DNA from: Hippophae tibetana
Taxonomy: Eukaryota > Streptophyta > Magnoliopsida > Rosales > Elaeagnaceae
Assembly (NCBI GenBank): GCA_037013495.1
Contig: CM072809.1
Span: forward strand, 13,489,001 to 13,553,000
Length of the DNA: 64,000 nt
Reading direction: 5' to 3'
Shown: positions 1 to 12,277 of the stretch, piece by piece
Layout of the letters: every line of letters starts with the position of its first letter
Numbering within the stretch: position 1 is the first letter of the stretch
The notes under the pieces: generated by a model
The model's input: only the letters and a program-made list of their open reading frames with translations
What the model was told of the DNA's origin: nothing
Databases searched by the model: none
Translations under genes and position numbers: made by a program

Positions 1-460
1 TTACTTCCTTTTAGACTCTCTTTTCGCATATTGTTAAGGGAGGTTAATGTGTAAAAAGAAGTAAATTTTCATGTGTTATTTAAAGAATGGTACAAGTGAA
101 ATTGATAGTATTTCTAACACCGCTCTACAAAGAATTAACATTCATGATTTGTTAGGTGTTTGGTAGAGCAAAGCTTCATGTCATTATGTTGTAATATTTG
201 CGAAAAAAAATATTATTATGCCAAATAAATGTTTGAACTTTTTTCATTTCTTTAATTGTCGTTTTCTGTCTCCTTGATGGTACAATTATCAAGAAAATAT
301 GTTTCTACTTGCAACATCATCATAGTTCTTTTCCTTCTTATGCTTGATTGATAGTTTGTTCTGTTTATAAGTCTCAACTTATGGCATTTGCATAGTTCCG
401 TAAGCAACATAAGCAGCATCTTCCCATTACTGATATCTTCTGCTCAACATATATTTCCAG
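1..460 (+). other. Intron DNA upstream of the first visible CBSX3 exon
   Basis: This stretch ends in a pyrimidine-rich tract and an AG at 459-460, immediately before a coding exon. No upstream CBSX3 exon was recognised in it, so the 5' exons of that gene lie outside the window. No other feature is visible. Confidence 0.6.
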
Positions 461-940
461 ATTATCTCAGGAAGATAATAGTGCAGGGAAGGTCATCCAA
501 GTCAACAAAAGTTGGGGACATCATGACCGAAGAGGTATAACATACAAAAGTTCATTTATAATCTTTCCTCTGGAACTATAAAACCCACCTTGTGTTATAT
601 ATGGAGAACTTGATTGTTTGCAAATGCTGTTGAGTGATGGTTGCAGAACAAGCTTATTACGGTTACTCCTGCCACAAAAGTTTTGAAGGCAATGCAACTG
701 ATGACTGGTAAACTACATCTTCATAAAATCATATCATTCTTTTCTGCTTAGCAAAGGATAGTGATATATGAGTTTGTATTTTGCATTTTCCTGGCAGATA
801 ACCGTATCAGGCACATTCCAGTAATCAATGACAAAGGAATGATAGGAATGGTGTCCATCGGAGATGTGGTTCGAGCTGTGGTCAGTGAGCACCGGCAGGA
901 GCTAGACCGCTTGAATGCATATATTCAGGGAGGTTATTAG
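461..940 (+). CDS. CBSX3: CBSX3-like CBS-domain protein, C-terminal exons (partial)
   Basis: Three exons are visible at 461-534, 647-707 and 798-940, each with GT-AG borders. They join in frame to about 91 residues ending in TAG at 938-940. The protein starts inside the link between two CBS motifs (DYLRKIIVQGRSSKS), contains the second CBS motif (KLITVTPATKVLKAMQLMT, RIRHIPVINDKGMIGMVSIG) and ends in RLNAYIQGGY. This matches the C-terminus of plant CBSX3, a small protein of two CBS domains. In Arabidopsis CBSX3 is mitochondrial, binds o-type thioredoxin and influences redox balance; this is family knowledge. CBS pairs usually bind adenosyl ligands. The first CBS domain and the transit peptide lie upstream of the window. 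An AATAAA-like signal near 995 may serve the 3' end. No damage is seen. Confidence 0.88.
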
Positions 941-2573
941 ATGATGACGAACATGGCAGCACACAGTCTACTTCCACTTGGTTGGTGATGAACAGAAATA
1001 AACCAGAATGCTTGTAAATATGGTTTGCTGTTTTGCCACTCTTGATCTTGGGTCCTGTTTTTTTCCCACTTCTATAAACCTTGACATGAAAAACAATAGT
1101 GGACTAACAAGTCTATGATAAATAAGAGATTGCTGCTTGATCTGTGAGTAAGGCACCTCTTTTTTTTTTTTTCCTTTCTCAAGTAAGGAATAAAATTTCA
1201 TTGAGAAGAAACCAGAAAGAGTAAAAGCCTAACCGCCAAACTACCTTAAATAAAGACTTTTGATAATAAAACACGTGAAATAAAAGAATAACGATACAAA
1301 CTAAAGAATCAACACTAAAGAGGACTTCAGCTTCAATAAGCCAAAGGTTGCTTAAAGAGATCATAATCTAAAAATTTATAGCGGGAATGTTAGTAAATGA
1401 TATACATGAATAGATTTATAATTCACCAGTGTTATTAGCATAGAATGAGAGAAAGTGAAGGAAGTTCAATAATAATACAACCAAAAATAGCTCAGAATTA
1501 AAACTAAAACTAAGAAAACAAAAAGAAAGAAAGAGAACCGTCAAATCAAATGGGCTCCAGTCTGCACCTCCTTGAATGGTAATGTATGTAAGCCAAAAAT
1601 CATAAATTAGGATTATTTTTTGCTTGGTTGAAAATAATCGGATTACCTTGTTCCATCAGTGATTTCTTATTCATAATCAGACCATTTTTTAAAAGAGAGA
1701 AATGTTAATAACATGTAATTTTGCACTCAATAGCGCTTTTTAAGTTTTTTGGCAGTGAGTAATTTGGTATAATTTCACTATTGAAAAGGCCTGCAAGTGT
1801 CTTCTGGGTATAGACCAGATGGTAATTGGTCAAAAGTTTGTAGATTCTTATTCCTACATACTAAAGGTAGATGTTTCCAATATGCAACTTCATTTTAAAC
1901 TCACTCAAAAATGGAAAACGAAAGGAGATATGTAGACAAAGAAAGAAAAAATTTGATGGTCTAATTTCCATATCCATGATCAAAAGGAAGTTACCCATTG
2001 AATTACTATAATTTTCATGTTTATAACTAAATTTACACACATATATAACAAATAATTTTAAATAAAAAAAATTGTGTCAAACATAAATTTTCAGCCGCGC
2101 GTAATTCCACATGAGAAGTGAAAACTAGATGTTTCAGATTCATGCAATTGGCATTGTTGTCTTAAAATTAAAATTAAATTTTTTAAGGGATGGACTACTT
2201 TTTTAATGGACAAAAGCGTCTTAATCTGGAATACCGACGACTTTTGATTGCAACAAAAACAATTTTGAAATAAAATAAAATTATAATAATAATAAATGAA
2301 TTAGATTGCATTTAATATTATACATTATAATTTAATATGAACAGTATAATTAAAAGATATTTAAAATAATATAATAAATAATATTTTTATAATTATAAAT
2401 TTTAAATTTTTTTTTTTTTTAATTTTCTATTAAAAAATTCAAATTTTATTTGTCATTTCGTAAACTACGAACAGCCACCGACAACTAAACTCTGTATAAT
2501 AGTGGGGTACACATAATTATAATTTTTGAAAATAAATTTGATTAAATGTTAAACCAATAAAGAATACATATCC
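941..2573. other. CBSX3 3' flank and AT-rich intergenic DNA
   Basis: After the CBSX3 stop comes a short 3'UTR-like stretch. A poly-T run at about 1158-1173 and sequence up to about 1560 could be the 3' tail of a minus-strand LINE or SINE, since the reverse strand reads as a degenerate tail ending in poly-A. No convincing target-site duplication was found. The remainder to 2573 is AT-rich with no supportable gene. Confidence 0.4.
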
Positions 2574-2840
2574 ATGAATGATTCCGAGATGCCAATCCCC
2601 ATTTCAATGGTTCATATTCTTCACTTTCCCTTTTATTCTAATTCCCTTTCGTTCCCATCATTCACTGTAATTGTAGAACTTCAACTATTAGTTAATAATT
2701 ATAATTATTATTTAATAATTAATTATTTGACTAGTCGGCTTCTCTATCTCTTTGATTTTTCAGCCCTTGACAACAACAATAATAAAAGGCGAGAGAAGGA
2801 AGAAGTTTTTGCTGTTATTGCATATACACGTATACACGCA

Positions 2841-3005
2841 GTAAGTACCTTTGCCTTTGAATTTTAAATATATTCGAATTTTTCTATATATTCAAAGTAG
2901 TTTTTTATAACTTTGTCTGTTTATTTTGAGCCTTTTTCGTACTGTGATTCAGTATTGTTGGGTTTAGTTCGTTTCTTTTTGTAGTCGAGTAGAACTGGAT
3001 TGCAG
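2841..3005 (+). other. Probable 5'UTR intron of the TLC-domain gene
   Basis: GTAAGT follows ...ACACGCA at 2841, and TTGCAG ends at 3005, seventeen bases before the ATG at 3022. This is a typical plant 5'UTR intron of 165 bp. It implies that transcription starts upstream of about 2800. The open frame across 2574-2867 would then be untranslated leader. Confidence 0.55.
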
Positions 3006-3021
3006 CTAATTAATCTGGTAT

Positions 3022-5939
3022 ATGTATGATAACGATTTTGAATTTGGGAAAGCTGTTGCGGGGTCTTTAAACCTAGGCCAAATGTTGGGAATTTTCTCTA
3101 TTGAATCCAGTATTGGCTATCATGAATCTGGCAAAGAGTTTCCTCTCCTTGCATCTGTTTTCTCTGGCATCGTTCTCTGTAGCATTGTAAGTGTTTCTTC
3201 TTCTATAAAGTCAGACTACTGATTATTTTAGGTTAGATTATATTATAATTGCTTCTCTATGTACAAGGAAGTAAGGAGCTGCTGAGTGCTGAATCATTGA
3301 TATCGTAAAATTTTGCATTAAGATTGAAGTCGCAATAATTTTTTCCCAAGTTAGGATCCCCCCCCCCCCCCCCCCCCCCTCCCTAGCGTAATATGGAAAG
3401 AAAAGAATTTTTTTAATAATTCAGCTAAATGTGAAAGTTCATACTTCAACTTTATGTTTCCTAGGGGGAAAACGAGTTTGATTGCCTGTATAAACAGCTA
3501 CGGGCAAAAAAAAAAAATGCTCGATTTTGTTAGAATTTTTCAGTTGATGTATATCTGCTCTTGAAGGTTTACAAATTAACAGGTTTATTTAGCCTTCGTT
3601 GCTTTAAGACATATGGGAAACTAAGCAAAGCAGAGAAAGTTGAATGGAACAACAGGTGGAAATACTTGGTGACTTGCCTGATGTTAAGTTTGTCATAATG
3701 CAACTTCTGTTTCTTCCTTGGCATAACGGTTAATGGCTTTTTGTGAACAGAGGATTCTCAACGGTTCATGCTATCATTGTAGCCTTCACATCTTTCTACA
3801 TCCTAATCTTATCTGATTTATTCCATGAGGACTCTCGAGATGAGCTAATTGTTGACAGAACATCCACTTTATCAAATAGAATCATGGGGGTAAGTACACA
3901 AATAATGATTGATCACTAGATTTTCTCAGTATAGTTTCTAATTTCAAACAGTAAGTAGTCAGAATGTGAAGTGTTTAATTTGTTTCAGCTCTTGAGAAGA
4001 GATTTCAAATGTCCAATTTGTTTTTTGAATTAAGTTGATGTACTGGCACATCTATATGTGCAACGGAGGGGAAATGACCCCCTCTCACCTTTTAATAGCA
4101 AAATTTTTGGGTGTAATATCTATGAAATTGTAGACAAATTATATGCATAAAATTAGTATGTGTTCCCTCTGAATTTTCATTTTTACTTTTATCACTCAAA
4201 ACACACAATAAACTCAATTTGAACATATATATATTCAAATGAGATACACATGACATATTTTTTTCAATAAGAAATAAGCAGTAACTGAAAGACAAGTAAT
4301 ACTATTTTTTTATTGTTTTATATGGTCTCCCACTTGAATTAAAATCCTGGATCCCCTACTGGTTGTTCCCTATTTCAAGCTAAACATGGATTTATGCAAA
4401 GCAGCAGCAGTGAACAGTCTGAGTTGAACTCGCAGGTTGTGTCAAAAATTGTCTTCCTTTCTGCTATAATCTGCTTGAACTCACTCACCCATAGGGACAT
4501 TCGACAGTTGTTTAGTGATCCCTAACCAAATAAGGAGTTTTTTTTTATAATTTCTTGTTCAAAAATTCGTCTTTTTTTTCCTCTCTCCTTTGGTAGACCA
4601 GATCTAACCAAATGCAAAGCTATGTTTGTTGGCAAAATATGCAATGTTATAGGCTGACCTTTCAAAGTAATTTATTTTTACTGTTCATATTATTTGAACG
4701 TTCCGTATGCAGTTTGCTCATCTTTTTTTGGTTATTGAACATTTTTTCCTGAATCTATTTTTATTTTGCGTTCACATCTTTAGTGCAGTTCTCCACTGGT
4801 TACTTCATTTCAGACTTGGCAATGATATTCTGGAATTTCCCAGCTTTAGGCGGTCTGGAATATGTAAGTATATAGAATGGAAGTGGTAATTCCTTCATTC
4901 ATTATGGATTCAGTTTGCCAATAATGCAATTTGTAAATCAATTGAATATGGTACTCTTTTTTTTTTTAATTTAAGTTGAATATATAATCAATAGCTAATC
5001 AAAATTAGCATAATAGTTACACTAATTACACGTTTATTGCTTTTACCAGGTTTTACACCATGGATTATCCATGTTTTCAATTATTCTTTCTCTTTTGAGT
5101 GGAAAAGCCCAGATTTACATCCTCATGGTTCTATTCACTGAAAGCACCACTCCATTTGTTAATCTAAGATGGTAAAGTTAGCAACAAAGAAATCTATACT
5201 TTCATGTTCCTAGTTACCATAATTTGGTTTATATTTATAATGATGATTCAGGTACTTGGATGTTGCTGGTAAGAAGAGCTCGATTCATTACACCTTTAAC
5301 GGCATTGCATTATTCTTTGGGTGGTTGGTATGTCTAACATATTTGAAATCTCATTTATCAAATTTACCATAAAATTAGAAAATTTCTTAGTTGCATGCAT
5401 GTGGTGAAGAAATTTCATCTATTTCTCTGTTCTTTTAGTGATTGGGACTTTGAATTTCAATTCTCTCAGATTGCAAGAGTGCTTCTTTTCATTTTCTTCT
5501 TCATCCACATGCTTGCCCATTTTGATCAGGTGAGTCCATTTTCTACTCATATAAGGACTTAGATGAGCATCTTAGTAGTGCAGTGTTTTGTCCTTTTTAA
5601 TAAGAAATCGATTTTGTAACCAGCTCCAACTTCCAAGTAGACTGTGTTGAGGAATTTTTTTATGCATGTGAATGCTGATCTCTTTGTTTGAAATCTATGT
5701 TTTGCTTTGTTTCAGGTGAAGACAATATTTTCTTTTGGTTTTTACAGCATGTGAATGCTGATCTCTTTGTTTGAATTCTATGTTTTGCTTCGTTTCAGGT
5801 GAAGACGATATTTTCTTTTGGTTTTTACAGCATGCTCGTGGTGCCCCCTATGTTAGCAGCATTGAACTTTTTCTGGTTTTGGAAGATTACAAAAGGCTTG
5901 ATTAAAACACTTTCTAAGGGAAAAAAATGTAGTCAGTGA
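3022..5939 (+). CDS. TLC (TRAM/LAG1/CLN8) domain membrane protein, 8 exons
   Basis: Exons at 3022-3186, 3567-3655, 3751-3889, 4789-4863, 5050-5171, 5252-5327, 5470-5529 and 5799-5939 all have GT-AG borders and keep frame, giving 288 residues. Family signs, in order, are KVEWNNRGFSTVHAI, LSDLFHED, GYFISDLAMIFWNFPALGG, VLHHGLSMFSIILSLLSG, FTESTTPFVNLRW and a C-terminal FFWFWKITKGLIKTL. These are typical of plant TLC-domain proteins related to animal TLCD4/TMEM56: multi-pass membrane proteins of the endoplasmic reticulum linked to lipid sensing or handling. The substrate cannot be stated. The ATG at 3022 is the first in frame after the likely 5'UTR intron. Intron 1 contains a run of 22 C. The start of the last exon and its acceptor are duplicated 83 bp upstream (see separate entry). 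Confidence 0.88.
3358..3379. repeat. Poly-C tract (22 C) in TLC intron 1
   Basis: Twenty-two consecutive C residues follow GGAT. This stands out in DNA that is otherwise about two-thirds A+T. It lies in the first intron of the TLC gene and reads as poly-G on the other strand. Confidence 0.95.
5664..5829 (+). repeat. 83-bp tandem duplication spanning a 3' splice site and exon start
   Basis: The block 5664-5746 is repeated at 5747-5829 with three base differences. Each copy holds intron sequence, a TTTCAG acceptor (AG ending at 5715 and 5798) and the first 31-32 bases of the last TLC exon. Using the second acceptor gives the full protein end. Using the first acceptor, without removing the repeat, reads VKTIFSFGFYSM and stops at TGA 5752-5754. 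GCATG sits at each edge of the unit and may mark where the duplication formed. Confidence 0.9.
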
Positions 5940-8900
5940 TGTGAATTGTGATCATTTTTAAAGATAAAATATCTGACTATTCTCAAGTGTACATTTTTAG
6001 CTGTTGGTTTTTGCAGCTAGAGCTTTGATACTTTTTCTGCTTGGAATAATAGAGGTGAATTTAGAATATATGTTTCATTTTTGTTACAAATGAAGATTTA
6101 ATTTCTATTTTTTTCAACTTTCATGTTCAGTTCTGTTCTACTTTCTTTCTGAATTTTATTTAAAAATAGCACGACACTTCGATTTTATTGAATAGGAAAG
6201 GTGAGTAAAGTGAGAAGGTTAACTCGGATGATAAATGAGCTTTTATATTTGAATACAACTATAGATTTTTTAAGAAGCCTGCTATGACCCCCCAAAAATG
6301 TAAACATTTACATTTTTATTATGTTGATGACTTCCACTGTTCCCTCATCTGGAGAAATTGAAGCACAACCAATAGATGATTGCCATTGAAGCACATAATC
6401 GATTGTAGGTAATTACTGGGAAAGAAAAAAAAAAAGGGAGAATAGTAGAGGTGATGGTGGTAACTTTTGCAACAAATTCTTAGATGTTGTATTTGAAGAT
6501 TGACTGGGAATTGAATCATAGGTGATGAGAGAGTTAGGAAAGAAAAGAGTGAAAGAAGTGATTTGCATAAGTTTCTTTCAACCATTAATGATCGATATTC
6601 TTCACTAGTAATTTATTTCAATTGAAATTATATTTTTATGCCTTTTAAGATCGATATCCTCCAATTTTAATCATTTATCTACAAATACATAAAAATCATT
6701 GTGAAGATTTCAACACCATAAGCATGGGATATACAGATGTTAATTTCATGAATTTTGTTTTTTGTGGGGCATTTTGACAAACACATGATATGCTTTCATC
6801 AAAGCGCACCTATAAAGGCGAATGGAACCTAAAACCCATAAATAAACAAGAACAAAAACACGGAGAGTAGGAGACAAAAGAGGACCATAAACAGAAATGA
6901 AAAAAAAAAGAGAAAAAAAGACCAAATTATTCCTTTTTTTTGTCACGTGAGCAGTACAAGGTTAAAATCTCAAATAAATTTCATGTACCGTTTATTTTTG
7001 TAAATTTTAGCATCATTTATAAAATATTAATATTAAATTAGAATTATTCTAAAATACTAGTAAAAATGAATTTCAATTTCAAACACATGAATATCTATGG
7101 TAACAAACCCAACAACATGATAGATAAAGTTAATTTTACCCATTATTACTTTATTAAATGATTATTAAGAATTATTTATTATTATTAGATCATATCTAAT
7201 ATTCCAAATCAATATAATATTAATGTAATCACTTTAAAAAATATATAATTAACTAATAGTTGATTAATAGAGTAATTAATTTGATTAATTAAAATATATT
7301 CTAAAAATAATGAATTATTATTCAATATTTTAATTAATTTTTACTAAGAAATTTACCGGTTGTTGATCTTAATTAACAGACGTTGACAACTAAATTAAAA
7401 AAATATGAAGTAGATTACTAGATTATATAATCTGGTTGGATATAAATAATATAAACTTTATCCGAATTGAGTCCATATTGAATCGACTTAATCTAACTTT
7501 TTAGTACATTATTCTTAGTTAATAAAAAGATTATTTCATACATTAGTTAATAATATTGCTAATATTATTTTTGATAATGTTATAATATGAAATAAATTTC
7601 ATAATCTTTTAATCAGTTATGTTTTAATACTAGTATTGTTAGATAAAATTATACTTGATAGGAAAAAGAAAAATTACTATCGCCAATCAATAATAATCAC
7701 AATTATTTTGCATTTTTTTTGTATTGAGTTATTCAAAATTTTATAATAACGTGATTTATATATTTTAATTTTATAGTTTTTTAAATGAGTGTTATTAAAT
7801 ATTTAATTTAAAAATATGATTAATTAAATCAAAAGAAAAACATAAAAAGAAGATAGAGAAGAGGAGAAAAGAATGAATGTTTTTTTATAAATAAAATATA
7901 TAATTTTTATTTTATTTTAAAAAATCTTAATTATTAAAAAAATTATTTAATTAATTATACTTTTAAATTATAAAATTAATATAATTTACTTAAATAATTA
8001 CTCTATTAAAATATATAAATTTAATTATTAGAGGATTAAAAGTTGCTTTTCTTTTTTTCAATATTTATCTACTTCCTTTTCTAGCGTCAAGAAAGGCGTC
8101 TTTGAAATTCGTGGAGTTCCAAGTTGTACCGTTGTCGGTGTTTGAATTTCCAATTTGTTCCTTCAAAGTTGCTGTTAAAAGATTTCCTTCATAAACCAAA
8201 GGAAAAAATATTCGAAAAGTCCCAACCCAATCTCAACAACTATTCGAATAAAGATATCTTAAATTTAAAATATAATATAAATAATTTTACATAATATCAT
8301 TAATAAATTAAATTAAATTTATTAAACAAATTAAATAAAAATATTTTTTTATAATATAATACAATTCCACTAATTATAAAAGAATACAATTCGAGATCTA
8401 AAATTTTAAAATATATATATATATATATATTTAATTATGTATTTTTAAATCAATTTATATATATTTAAATAAATTAAAATATATACTTTATGAATTAAAA
8501 TTGATTTAAGAGATATAAGGTAACTCAAAAAATATACACGGATGCATTCATCAAGATCACGTATTCAATTTATGATAGTTTTTAAAATTTTAAAATTTTA
8601 ATTTTATTTTATAATTTTTATCATAATTAGTGTATTTCTTATACATTTAATCTTATTTATAATATATAATAAAGAAATAAAAAATGATAAAATCATATAA
8701 TTAACACCTCTAGAAATAATAATAATAAAAATAATATCATTTAATATTAATTTATATATTTTTCAATTTAATATAAGATTATTATTTTGGTTATTTTGAG
8801 TTATAAGAAGGTTATTTTAGATAATGTTTTTACAAAAAAAAAAAAAAAAACCAATCCTACAAGTCTTTAGAACTTGATGTATAACCTTAAGTTCCACAAG

Positions 8901-9403
8901 TTAAAGACCGGTAGACAACAAAAAATAGATAAGGATAAAAAGAATACCTGAACAAACGAGCTTGGCGGTCCGTATTTGCTTCGTTTCCATGACGTTAGTC
9001 TTCTAATCGTTCAAGACCAAAAATCTCACTTGTAAAATATGAATGGCTTATCTTCTTTGTCATTAATTTTATATTATCTTATTCACCTTACTAAATTAAG
9101 ATTCACTACAATGTCTTCCCCCCATTTGGATCATACTTTTCCTTATTTATTTATCATTCAATCAAATCTCAGAATCCTACTTTTGTTTTAGTAATTGGTA
9201 CTTTGTTATGGCTATGTTAACTTTTAGGGTTAGAGCTTGTTCCATATTTTAGAGGAGAAGGACGAGGAGAAATGTGTTATTAAAAAGGACGCATTATACT
9301 GTAGGAGAAGCACTGATATTAGTTTTTGTGGGTTTTAATTATTTTTCTTTATTTGCGTTAACTTCAATTTTTGCACATATTAAGAACTTAGAAGAAGAAA
9401 AAA
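5940..9403. other. Intergenic, AT-rich, no gene seen
   Basis: The sequence is very rich in A/T with many short homopolymers and an (AT)n microsatellite at about 8408-8430. Small open frames here have no family signs and typical random composition. The last few hundred bases before 9404 are less AT-rich and probably hold the MCU promoter and leader. Confidence 0.55.
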
Positions 9404-11239
9404 ATGTGGAGGACCTGGTGGGTTTGTGGTGGGCCGGTGCTGAAGCAAAGCTTCAAGGCTTTGATTATTGGACCTGGCAATCAAGGGATAAACTTTAGTA
9501 CTGGGGTCTCCCCAAATTGTTTCAGATTATTGGGTTTGAGGGCTATGCTCACTAGTGACTGTGGAGAAACTAGAACCCTTTGTTTCCCTGCATTTTTGCC
9601 CGTTGGATCAAGAAGGCTACTATCATCAGATTCTTCTTCTGCGTCTTCATCATCTCAATCTTCAGAAAAATCTGCGCAATCAAATTCGAGTTTTGAGGGT
9701 AAAGAGAATGGAGGCCAAAGAGGAATGAGTGAAGGAGAGGTAATATCTTTTCAAGAGGCAAAGAAGCTAATGAGGTTGGTGAATGTGGAATCTTTGAAGA
9801 TGAAGCTTGGGATGGAAGGCAAAGAGGCTATAAACTACAATGAGCTTCTTGAAGCTTGTGAGACTTTTGGGGTTGCCAGATCTTTAGAAGAGGCTATTAT
9901 TTTTGCAAGAGTGCTTGATGAAGCTGGTGTGGTTCTTCTCTTCCGTGACAAGGTTTTTCTTCATCCTGATAAGGTACAGGTTGTCTCCCTGTTTCTCCAA
10001 CTTTCAGTTCCAATTGTTTGTTTCTTTTGCAAGCAATTTGTGACTTGCCCCACCTCTTTTTTTGTGTGCTCTGTTTGGGACCCTGCTTTATAAAATTCGT
10101 GAAAGCCTATTGATGTCCTTGTTTTCTGTCAAGTGGAACTTCGCTTGCACTAAAATATTATTAGCTGTAAGCTGTAGAAAGTGATTGATTGATATATTAT
10201 GTTTGTTTATTTGCTTGTTCTTTCTTTATTCCCCAACTTCATTGCTGTGAGTGTTTTTAAGTGTGCACAGTTCTGGGTTGAATTGGTCAGGCTCATAAGG
10301 GAAAGGAGATATGAAATAAGATATTGACCTTAAATTGAAATCTTTGTATTATTTATCCATCATAGCTTATTTTTCTTTGTAGACAACAGGCCTAAATTTT
10401 TTGTTGTTTATCATGTTTTGATTTTCATACATGTGGTTGGTTGAAAGCTGCATGTGCTTTGAAACCTACAAAATCAGCTAGTTTCTGTGACCTGCAAGTC
10501 AGACAGCTCTTGGTTCTCCCTATACAAACTAATTGTTCGTGGATGCCTCCATTTAGAGTTCTTGGTTCGCCCTAACTTGTATCTATCAAATGCAGCAAGA
10601 ACTGAATTTTCGAATGTGTGTGCTTTCATTTGCTCAATATATTTTATATTCTTGACTTTTGGAAAAGATAACAATGTAAAGTATGAACTTAAGTTATCAA
10701 GCAAGCAAACGGAGAACTCTAGGAGTGCATTAAATTTCTATTTCTATATTCTTATATTGATAGGTGGCGTTCCTTATTCTGATGTTCAGGTATTCAATTT
10801 AGTTAGAAGGGCAGTACCCCTAGCTCTGACCCCTTTAGATGATCCTGTATGGGATGAATTAAAAAAGTTGCAGGAGAAGAAGGAACAAATAGATATGCTG
10901 GCACGAAAGCAGGTACAACACATTCTATGGGTTGGGTTGGTGCTATCTGTGCTGCAAGTTTTGCTTTTCTTTCGATTAACCTTCTGGGAGTTTTCATGGG
11001 ATGTAATGGAACCCATTGCATTTTTCACCACATCAATTGGTATAGTCATAGGCTATGCATATTTCTTATTCACTTCAAGAGACCCAACTTATGTAGACTT
11101 GATGAAAAGACTCTTCCTCAATAGGCAGAGGAAATTGTTCAACAGGTATGATTTCAATATTGAACGGCTCGAGGAACTGCAGAGAAAATGCAAAACACCT
11201 CTTGATGCTGCTGCCTTACTCAGAAAACGAACTGGGTAA
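9404..11239 (+). CDS. MCU: Mitochondrial calcium uniporter (MCU) family pore protein
   Basis: Two exons, 9404-9973 and 10790-11239, join in phase 0 to 339 residues. Plant MCU proteins are usually about this long. The N-terminus is a presequence-like region rich in basic residues and serine ([12 protein letters not shown], about residues 65-80). A coiled-coil segment ([16 protein letters not shown]) precedes the first membrane helix (about 233-252). The selectivity filter WDVMEP is at 260-265, where D and E line the pore. The second helix (about 266-285) and the motif [11 protein letters not shown] follow. Family knowledge: MCU carries Ca2+ across the inner mitochondrial membrane down the membrane potential. 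The 816-bp intron has GTACAG and TTCAG borders. Another acceptor at about 10763 would read through without a stop, but it adds residues absent from the family, so I chose 10790. No defects are seen. Confidence 0.93.
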
Positions 11240-12277
11240 CTATAACTTGAGGAGGCTTTACACAAGGATTAACATCTTTTTTATATAATTTCCCCACCTC
11301 TTTTATTAGTTCTTTTGGGGGTATATCTACTGTTACTTGCCAAATATTTCTGCAAGTACATGACAAGAATCGACTACCCTGTTTTCAAGACAAGGGAGGC
11401 TAATTTTACTTTGCAGGTCACTGAATGCAATTTTTTTGATAAACATTCTACTTCTACTGCCATAGTGAATTGAGAAACATATCTTTATGATGGCTTACCT
11501 GTATCCTTTTATGCACAACAGTTCTTAGCAACTGCAATTTATTTCCGTTCTAGTTTTTGATTACTGAGCTTATGTATCAAAAATTCAAAATTGTAGTGAA
11601 GTAAAGCTAAAAACATGGCAAACCTTACAATTACCTTTGTTCCATATGTTTTTACCATTTAAAGCTAGTTTGCTCCATTTTGACTTCTATCAACTACAAC
11701 TCAAGACTTTTGAGTCTTTATAGAACTTTACCCTTCATCAGACTTATTAAGCCAATCTAGTATTGAAATCTCCGTTGCCTTAAATTTGATAGAGCTGTCT
11801 TCCTGTGATCCACTTTTTTTGGCGTATCTTTGAATGTTTGCTCATGATGGAGTTGAGATAAACTTGCTCCCCAGCACTCAGGATCACTTGTATTGCTTTT
11901 GTCACATCATTGAGTACTCCACCAGTAGTTGGCAAATATATGGTCTAAGGTCTACTATTTATTTAACATGGACATACATATTTGTCGCATATTGGTGGTA
12001 TATGTTATGACCAAAGAGAATTTGACTCATTAGATATCTACATCCTCTTTTGGTAGCTAGAAAACACAAACGCACTATCAGATAAAATGATTAGAATTTG
12101 ACTCAAAGACTCATCAATAATTTTTGTCCCCATACAAACACAAATGAAAGAACACTAGCTCTCATTTGCATTCTACAATAAGGCCAAGTTCCAGACAATA
12201 GGTGTTTATACCCAACTAGGTTAAGAAAGCCGTTATTATATACGATACAGCAGGGTGAATAGCATGTTTATTAACAT
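11240..12277. other. Space between the convergent MCU and FHIT-A genes
   Basis: This holds the 3' flanks of two genes that converge: MCU from the left on the plus strand and FHIT copy A from the right on the minus strand. No open frame, RNA gene or repeat could be supported. The region before FHIT-A (about 12140-12277) resembles the region before copy B (about 17420-17554), so it belongs to the duplicated unit. Confidence 0.5.

Noticed and set aside
2574..2867. 97-codon open frame upstream of the TLC gene
   Set aside because: It spans a likely 5'UTR donor site (2841), has low-complexity Asn/Tyr content and no family signs. It is better read as untranslated leader.
10487..10789. Upstream extension of the second MCU exon
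   Set aside because: The frame is open by chance through the intron. The family has HPDK followed directly by a V..LVRRAVP block, which fits the acceptor at 10789.
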